From JAVBWI01 sp036677445 (GTDB lineage Bacteria > Bacillota > Clostridia > Christensenellales > CAG-138), in NCBI GenBank assembly GCA_036677445.1, contig JAVBWI010000004.1, positions 310,001 through 374,000 of the forward strand: a stretch of 64,000 nucleotides of DNA. Direction: 5' to 3'. The translations under genes were made by a program, and so were the position numbers. Below, piece after piece: positions 59,418 to 64,000 of the stretch; position 1 is the stretch's first letter, and each line of letters begins with the position of its first letter. Under the pieces are notes generated by a model. It did not search any database. It was given only the letters and a program-made list of their open reading frames with translations, and was not told where the DNA came from.

Positions 59418-60725
59418 TTACAGCTTCTTATCGCATTCAGTAAAGAGGTCGTCGAATATATTGAGCACCCTGTCCAGCTCTTCATAGGTGATGATCGCAG
59501 GCGGCTTGATTTTTACCACATTGCCCAGACCCAGATATTTACTGCCGCCGATGAGCAGGCCCCTGTTCATCGCTTCATCCACCATATACTTTTCAGCCGC
59601 GTAATTGGGCTCCTTCGTCTCCTGATCCTTGACCAACTCGATGCCGATCATCAGACCCGGGCCGCGGACATCCCCCATCACCCTGTGACGCTGCTGCATT
59701 TCCTTGAGCGCTCTCGTTACATACGCGCCCTTTTCACGGAACTGGCCGCAGATATCCTCTTCCTCCATAACGTCCAGCGTCGCGTTGCACGCCGCCATGC
59801 TGATGGGGAAGTGCGCGAATGTAAAGCTGTGGTCGCCGGGCGAGAGCGGCGCAAGATCGTCCCGCGCCAGCATGCCCGCAATGGGATAGCCGCCGCCAAG
59901 CGCTTTGCCAAACACCAAAATGTCGGGAACCACGCCATACCGTTCGCTGGAGAAGTAAGTGCCCGGGCGGCCGAAGCCTGTCTGTATTTCGTCCCAAATC
60001 AGCAGGATATCCTGCCGGTCGCAAATTTCCCGGACAGCCTTATAAAACTCCACCGGATACTCGATCATGCCGCCGTTGCCCTGAATAGGCTCCATAATCA
60101 GTGCACAGGCGCCGCCATCCACCGCGTTCTTCACGGCGCCTTCCAGGAAGTTTGCACACTCCAGCCCGCATTCAGGGTACTTCCGGCGGAAGGGGCAGCG
60201 ATAGCAATAAGCCTGCGGCACGCGCACCGCGTTATTCATGTAACTGAGGAAACCGTTATTGGGATGCGGCCAACAAACATTCATACTTGCGAATGTCCGG
60301 CCATGGTATGCATCATAAAAAGATATGAATTTAGGTTTGCCGGGGCGGTTACGCATGGCCAGCTTTAACGCGCCTTCGACGGCGGTTGCGCCATGCAGGC
60401 AAAAGTTGACCTTGTTCAGGTTGCCCGGCGCCATTTCCGCAAGCCGCTTTGCCAGTAAAAGCTTGGGTACGGTATCGAAGGAGGTACGGATGTGGGAATA
60501 CAACGCCGCCTGTTCCTGAACGGCCTTTATCACCTTGGGATGGCTAAAGCCGATATTCATGCTCCATGCCTGCGACGTGCAATCCAAATACTCGCGGCCG
60601 TCATCCGCAACGATGGTGGATCCATGCGCCTCTTTCACGACCAGGTCAAAGCTTCCTCCGACATTGCCGCCCATGAGCGCGGCCCGGCCCGCCGCCAGCT
60701 CTTCCGGCGTAGCGTGTTCATACAT
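59418..60725 (-). CDS. Class III aminotransferase
   Basis: A 435-residue PLP enzyme: GATAVEGALKLAM (cofactor phosphate site), AYHGRTFASM, LIMEPIQGNGGMIEYP, LLIWDEIQTGFGRPG (Asp of PLP ring) and FGKALGGGYPIAG with the Schiff-base Lys. A Cys-rich insert YCYRCPFRRKYPECGLEC resembles that of 4-aminobutyrate/2,2-dialkylglycine-type enzymes. Probable omega-amino acid or amine transaminase; substrate unknown. Own promoter (60759-60787, minus) and terminator. The DeoR-type gene is divergent and is the likely regulator. Confidence 0.9.
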   Translation of the reverse strand: MYEHATPEELAAGRAALMGGNVGGSFDLVVKEAHGSTIVADDGREYLDCTSQAWSMNIGFSHPKVIKAVQEQAALYSHIRTSFDTVPKLLLAKRLAEMAPGNLNKVNFCLHGATAVEGALKLAMRNRPGKPKFISFYDAYHGRTFASMNVCWPHPNNGFLSYMNNAVRVPQAYCYRCPFRRKYPECGLECANFLEGAVKNAVDGGACALIMEPIQGNGGMIEYPVEFYKAVREICDRQDILLIWDEIQTGFGRPGTYFSSERYGVVPDILVFGKALGGGYPIAGMLARDDLAPLSPGDHSFTFAHFPISMAACNATLDVMEEEDICGQFREKGAYVTRALKEMQQRHRVMGDVRGPGLMIGIELVKDQETKEPNYAAEKYMVDEAMNRGLLIGGSKYLGLGNVVKIKPPAIITYEELDRVLNIFDDLFTECDKKL

Positions 60726-60758
60726 ATATGGTATTCTCCTTTCCTGTTCTTGAGCCCT

Positions 60759-60888
60759 ACACTAGCACACGTTATGAACTATTTCAATATTAAAATGATT
60801 GATAATGGTCATATTTTAATAAATAGTTGCTTTGTTCAGCCATTTTGATGGATTGATATTGAAACAAGCAGTTGTACCATGCTATAAT
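60759..60888. promoter_or_regulatory. Divergent promoters with A/T-rich dyad between aminotransferase and DeoR genes
   Basis: Minus-strand promoter TTGAAA (60787-60782), 17-bp spacer, TAGTGT (60764-60759). Plus-strand promoter TTGAAA (60859-60864), 18-bp spacer, TATAAT (60883-60888). Between them TATTAAAATGA (60788-60798) and TCATATTTTAATA (60809-60821) form an imperfect inverted repeat, a candidate operator. Confidence 0.65.
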
Positions 60889-60942
60889 CACAGGTAATTG
60901 ATCGTAAACGTTCAAATACGCGCATTATGAAGGAGGCCTCCG

Positions 60943-61692
60943 ATGGTAGACCGTAACAGCGTACTGAAATTTATCAAGAAGAACGATTTTACTACAACAC
61001 AGCAGCTATGCGCTGAATTTGGCATCAGCGAAAGCACGGCAAGGCGGGTATTGGATCAGCTGGACTCTCTGGGGCAGATCACCCGCTTGCACGGGGGGGC
61101 GATGCCCGTTTCCGTAACCGGGCAGGCTACGGAGTTTCAAATGCGCAATAGCCTGTTCAAGCAACAGAAGATCGCCATCGCAAAAATGGCCGCCGGAATC
61201 ATCGAGGACTATTCCACAGTGATACTATTGGGCGGCACCACAGTATGCGAACTGTGTCCTTTTATAGAGAACCGTACTATCACCGTCATTACAAACTCTA
61301 TTTTAGTGCTCAACGGGCTCAAATACTCGCGCAATGTACGGCTCATACTGCTGGGTGGGCTTTATAATTATCAGGAAGAGGAAGTGGGCGGTTTGCTGGC
61401 CAACAAGGGGCTGAGCACGGTACGCGCCGACCATCTTTTTATGGGCGCTTCGGGTTTTGACGAGCGCTACGGTTTTTCCACCACCAACGCAGCGGTGGAT
61501 TTGTATATGAACTGTATTGAAACCAGCGTCACTACATCCGTGCTGGCCGACAGTTCAAAATATATGAAGGGCGGAGCCGCCGTCACCGCTTCGTTGGAAC
61601 AGGTGCAATACCTTTTTACAGACAGCGGGTTGGACCTCAGGGCGCGCAAAGCCATGGAGGAAAAAAACATTTCCGTCATGATCGCGGACTGA
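60943..61692 (+). CDS. DeoR family regulator
   Basis: A 249-residue regulator: N-terminal HTH (TTQQLCAEFGISESTARRVLDQL) and the DeoR C-terminal domain (YSTVILLGGTTVCEL, ITNSILVLNGL, LILLGGLYNYQEEE, FMGASGFDERYGFSTTN, VLADSSKYMKGG). It likely senses a phosphorylated or related metabolite and controls the divergent aminotransferase gene. Ribosome site AAGGAGGCCTCCG. Confidence 0.9.
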   Translation: MVDRNSVLKFIKKNDFTTTQQLCAEFGISESTARRVLDQLDSLGQITRLHGGAMPVSVTGQATEFQMRNSLFKQQKIAIAKMAAGIIEDYSTVILLGGTTVCELCPFIENRTITVITNSILVLNGLKYSRNVRLILLGGLYNYQEEEVGGLLANKGLSTVRADHLFMGASGFDERYGFSTTNAAVDLYMNCIETSVTTSVLADSSKYMKGGAAVTASLEQVQYLFTDSGLDLRARKAMEEKNISVMIAD

Positions 61693-61695
61693 ACT

Positions 61696-62976
61696 CTACC
61701 TCCGCCTGTCGCGCGATGCGGGGATACCCAGCGCATTTCGGCAGTTCGTGACAGTCCGCTTTGTAACTCGCACGCCTTCCAAGGCAAGCAGACGGGCAAG
61801 CTCTCCGTCGCTGTAAGGCGCCAGCTTGTTTTCCGCAGCAACGATCTGGCCAATCCGCCGGCGAAGCTGGTGGGAGGACAAATGGGCATCCCCGGAAACG
61901 ACGGAGGAAAACAGGCTCTTTAAGGCCAGCGTTCCCCGGGGCGTTTCCATATATTTGCCGTTTACGGCCCTGCTTACGGTGGATACATGTATGGAAAGCG
62001 CGGCCGCCGCATCCGCCATTCTGACGGGCGAAAGGGCATCGCTGCGTTTGAGCAGGTAGTCGCGCTGGGCCGTGCAGAGATACTGCGCCACGCGCTGCAC
62101 GGTTTCATGGCGCTTGCGCATGTTGCTGATAAGCTGCTTCGCCCGCAAAAGGCTCCTCCTTAAAAAAGCACATGCTTCCTCGTCCTGAGGGGAAACGGTC
62201 TTTAGATAGGCATAGGATATCTGCGGTTCCCGGTAAATGGCGTTTTGCATGGCGGCAACAGCGTTTCCGTCCTCTTCCACGCACAGCTTGAGCTCAGGTA
62301 TAATATACGCGCTCTGCTTGGGCACGTAAAATTCGCTGCCGGGTTTCGGATTCATGGATTTGATGCATGCAATCAGCCCGGTTACTTCCGCGCTGTCAAT
62401 ATGAAGCGCCGCCGCAATGAGGCCGATGCGGTTGAACGCCAGATCCACCAGATGATATTTTATCAGCCGATATAAACACATACGCCGTTCCTCCTGCCGC
62501 AGGGCCTGCAGCAGGAGGCACTGCGCAAGATCGCAGGCGCCTATGCCCGGCGGATCCATCCCGCGAAGCACCCGGCGCATAGCCGCCAATTCGCTTGCCG
62601 ACGCGCCGGTTTCGGCCGCCGCCGACACAAAGTCGAGCTTTAAATATCCGTTATCGTCCACGCAGGAGATGAGAAATTTCAGTATGCCGCGCTGCCGGGG
62701 TGAAAGCGCCAGCGCGCCGAGCTGATAGCGCAAATAGTCCTGCAAACCCATTTCGTCGGCCGCGGGACTGTCCGCATATGATAGCGCGTCGCCGTCGGAT
62801 AAAAAAGCGGCGCCGTCATTGGGAAACTCCAGCAGGGGATTGGAATAGCACTCGTTTTTTATTGCCTCCAGAAATGCTTCCGTCGACAGCTGCAAAACCG
62901 CAGCCGACTGTTGCTGCGCGAAACAAAACCGGGATTTCGGTACAGGCTGCTGGGTATTGGAGAGCGTTGGATTCAT
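61696..62976 (-). CDS. rpoN: RNA polymerase sigma-54 factor
   Basis: A 426-residue sigma-54: Q/L-rich region I (FAQQQSAAVLQLSTEAFLEAI), core-binding region, an HTH (MADAAAALSIHVSTVSRAVNGKY) and the C-terminal RpoN box region (SDGELARLLALEGVRVTKRTV, then TNCRNALGIPASRDRR). The usual ARRTVAKYRE box reads TKRTVTNCRN, so several box residues differ. It directs transcription from -24/-12 promoters with enhancer-binding ATPases, none of which are in this window. Start ATG after GGGGGAATCGCT; the upstream in-frame extension lacks a ribosome site. Confidence 0.9.
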   Translation of the reverse strand: MNPTLSNTQQPVPKSRFCFAQQQSAAVLQLSTEAFLEAIKNECYSNPLLEFPNDGAAFLSDGDALSYADSPAADEMGLQDYLRYQLGALALSPRQRGILKFLISCVDDNGYLKLDFVSAAAETGASASELAAMRRVLRGMDPPGIGACDLAQCLLLQALRQEERRMCLYRLIKYHLVDLAFNRIGLIAAALHIDSAEVTGLIACIKSMNPKPGSEFYVPKQSAYIIPELKLCVEEDGNAVAAMQNAIYREPQISYAYLKTVSPQDEEACAFLRRSLLRAKQLISNMRKRHETVQRVAQYLCTAQRDYLLKRSDALSPVRMADAAAALSIHVSTVSRAVNGKYMETPRGTLALKSLFSSVVSGDAHLSSHQLRRRIGQIVAAENKLAPYSDGELARLLALEGVRVTKRTVTNCRNALGIPASRDRRR

Positions 62977-63168
62977 AGCGATTCCCCCGCAATGTGTTTT
63001 ATCACAGCATACCACACTAATTGCATTTACGATATCCAGCAGCGGAAATACCTCATTTCCACACAATCGCTTCTCTTTGTGTGGTGTTTACGCCCCATTT
63101 GTGCCCTTCACAGAAGTGGGAAATATATTTGCTGTATATGAAAATAGATAGGAATTGGAGGTCAACCC

Positions 63169-63822
63169 ATGGAAAACAACGACCGTACCCAAACCACACA
63201 GGCGCAGGCTTTGGTGTTTGATGTGGCAAATGCGGGCAGCACAGCCTGGTACGCCGCATTAGCGCCCCTGGGCGTGCTGCTATGCAGCGCCGTGGTAGCG
63301 TACCTTTGCTGGTATATGATATCCGACCTGAGCATCGTTTCCAAAATCATCGGCGGCCTGCTCGGACTTTTCTTCGTTGGCTACGTGACCTACTATTACC
63401 TTATGTTTTTTCAGAGCAGAAAACACAGCACCGGCCGCGTCGTGATGACAGATACGTACATAGAGTCCGTTACGCAGGAAGGTACCAGGCGCTTCATGCT
63501 GTCCGACATCGTGTTCAGCATGAGCTACTCCAGTTCCACCAACCTTTGTATGATTGTGGCTACCGATACCGAATACATGACCATGGATTGCTCCTGCTGC
63601 TACCTGTTCACAAAAAAGGGCGTCCTGGCGCTTAAGCCCTTCTATGCCATCAATAAAAGGCTGATGGCATTCAATGAGAAACACATCAACTACGTAAAGA
63701 GCAAAAAGTACCGCAAGAAGAATCCGTTCGAGATTGCACATTTCATTTTCGAGATCGAGTATTATACGCCCCGCGTGCAGGCACTGGTGGACCGGCTGCG
63801 CAGGGAATACCGGTTTCGATGA
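63169..63822 (+). CDS. Membrane protein with YcxB-like domain
   Basis: A 217-residue protein with two transmembrane segments (about residues 27-48 and 60-82) followed by a soluble domain (VVMTDTYIESVTQEGTRRF, LSDIVFSMSYSSSTNLCMIV, CCYLFTKKGVLALKPFY) resembling the YcxB-like C-terminal domain, a PH-like fold of unknown role. Ribosome site ATTGGAGGTCAACCC. Divergent from rpoN. Confidence 0.65.
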   Translation: MENNDRTQTTQAQALVFDVANAGSTAWYAALAPLGVLLCSAVVAYLCWYMISDLSIVSKIIGGLLGLFFVGYVTYYYLMFFQSRKHSTGRVVMTDTYIESVTQEGTRRFMLSDIVFSMSYSSSTNLCMIVATDTEYMTMDCSCCYLFTKKGVLALKPFYAINKRLMAFNEKHINYVKSKKYRKKNPFEIAHFIFEIEYYTPRVQALVDRLRREYRFR

Positions 63823-63924
63823 GGATAAAAATGGAATGTGATTGACATAAAAGGCAGAAGGGGGAATGTGGGGACATATCAGCGTTGCAATGCCATGATG
63901 ATTTGACGGAGAAAGGAGGAGGTT

Positions 63925-64000
63925 ATGAAAGATCTGATTTATTCAACAACGGTTGTTAAAATCGGAGCCAGCGCACTGATGTTCCTCAGTGAGAAAATGC
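63925..64000 (+). CDS. Start of an unidentified gene (3' truncated by window)
   Basis: ATG at 63925 after the strong AAAGGAGGAGGTT. The 25 visible residues (MKDLIYSTTVVKIGASALMF...) do not identify a family. It follows the YcxB-like gene by about 100 bp. Confidence 0.6.
   Translation, partial: MKDLIYSTTVVKIGASALMFLSEKM

Overview
The window looks like a chromosomal segment of a motile, anaerobic, spore-forming member of the Clostridia (Firmicutes). The evidence is a Gram-positive flagellar gene order (flgE-flbD-motA-motB-fliL-fliM-fliY, with a CheC-type FliY), a GerMN sporulation lipoprotein, YlmC/YmxH, butyrate kinase, an oxygen-sensitive [FeFe]-hydrogenase-like protein, strong AGGAGG-type ribosome sites, frequent TTG/GTG starts and lipobox signal peptides. 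I see no rRNA, tRNA, CRISPR array, prophage or complete insertion sequence.

Layout. 1-5.2 kb: end of a flagellar operon. 5.2-11.5 kb (minus strand): a BMP-type nucleoside ABC importer followed by thymidine kinase and a deoxyribosyltransferase-like protein, a deoxynucleoside salvage set. 11.8-14 kb: rpsU, ylmC, nrdR, pgeF. 14-17.7 kb (minus): ilvN, butyrate kinase and a large membrane protein with an acyltransferase tail. 18-21.5 kb: PrsA-like foldase, GIY-YIG protein, GerMN lipoprotein, dCMP deaminase. 21.5-39.7 kb: a mosaic of small units: FMN-binding protein with a TetR regulator, HAD phosphatase, Ohr, a two-gene ABC exporter, a MerR regulator with a flavin lipoprotein oxidoreductase, a TetR regulator divergent from a rifampicin-phosphotransferase-like protein, ComFB, DNA polymerase IV, a DUF4489-like protein, hydrolase, AraC regulator, DUF2000.

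39.9-54.3 kb: a divergent carbohydrate locus. The minus arm carries a DeoR-type regulator, a sugar ABC importer (binding protein, ATPase, permease), L-rhamnose mutarotase and a TIM-barrel isomerase. The plus arm carries a rhamnulokinase-like kinase, two amidohydrolases (one without the HxH metal motif), a Gfo/Idh/MocA dehydrogenase, a second TIM-barrel isomerase, a class III aminotransferase-like protein and an esterase. No rhamnulose-phosphate aldolase is seen, so the substrate and route are open. 54.7-56.7 kb: [FeFe]-hydrogenase-like protein and a LysM-CAP secreted protein. 57-61.7 kb: class III aminotransferase, PIG-L deacetylase and an M24 (creatinase-like) protein opposite a DeoR regulator. 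61.7-64 kb: sigma-54, a membrane protein and the start of a further gene.

The least expected content is non-coding. Several intergenic regions hold modular, hairpin-rich repeats. In one family (20.6, 24.3, 35.4 and 35.6 kb) stem sequences differ between copies while complementarity, loop sequence and order are kept, a pattern expected of a selected structure. A second family is a 147-bp element at 6.3 and 56.8 kb. One three-hairpin module is shared between the two families.
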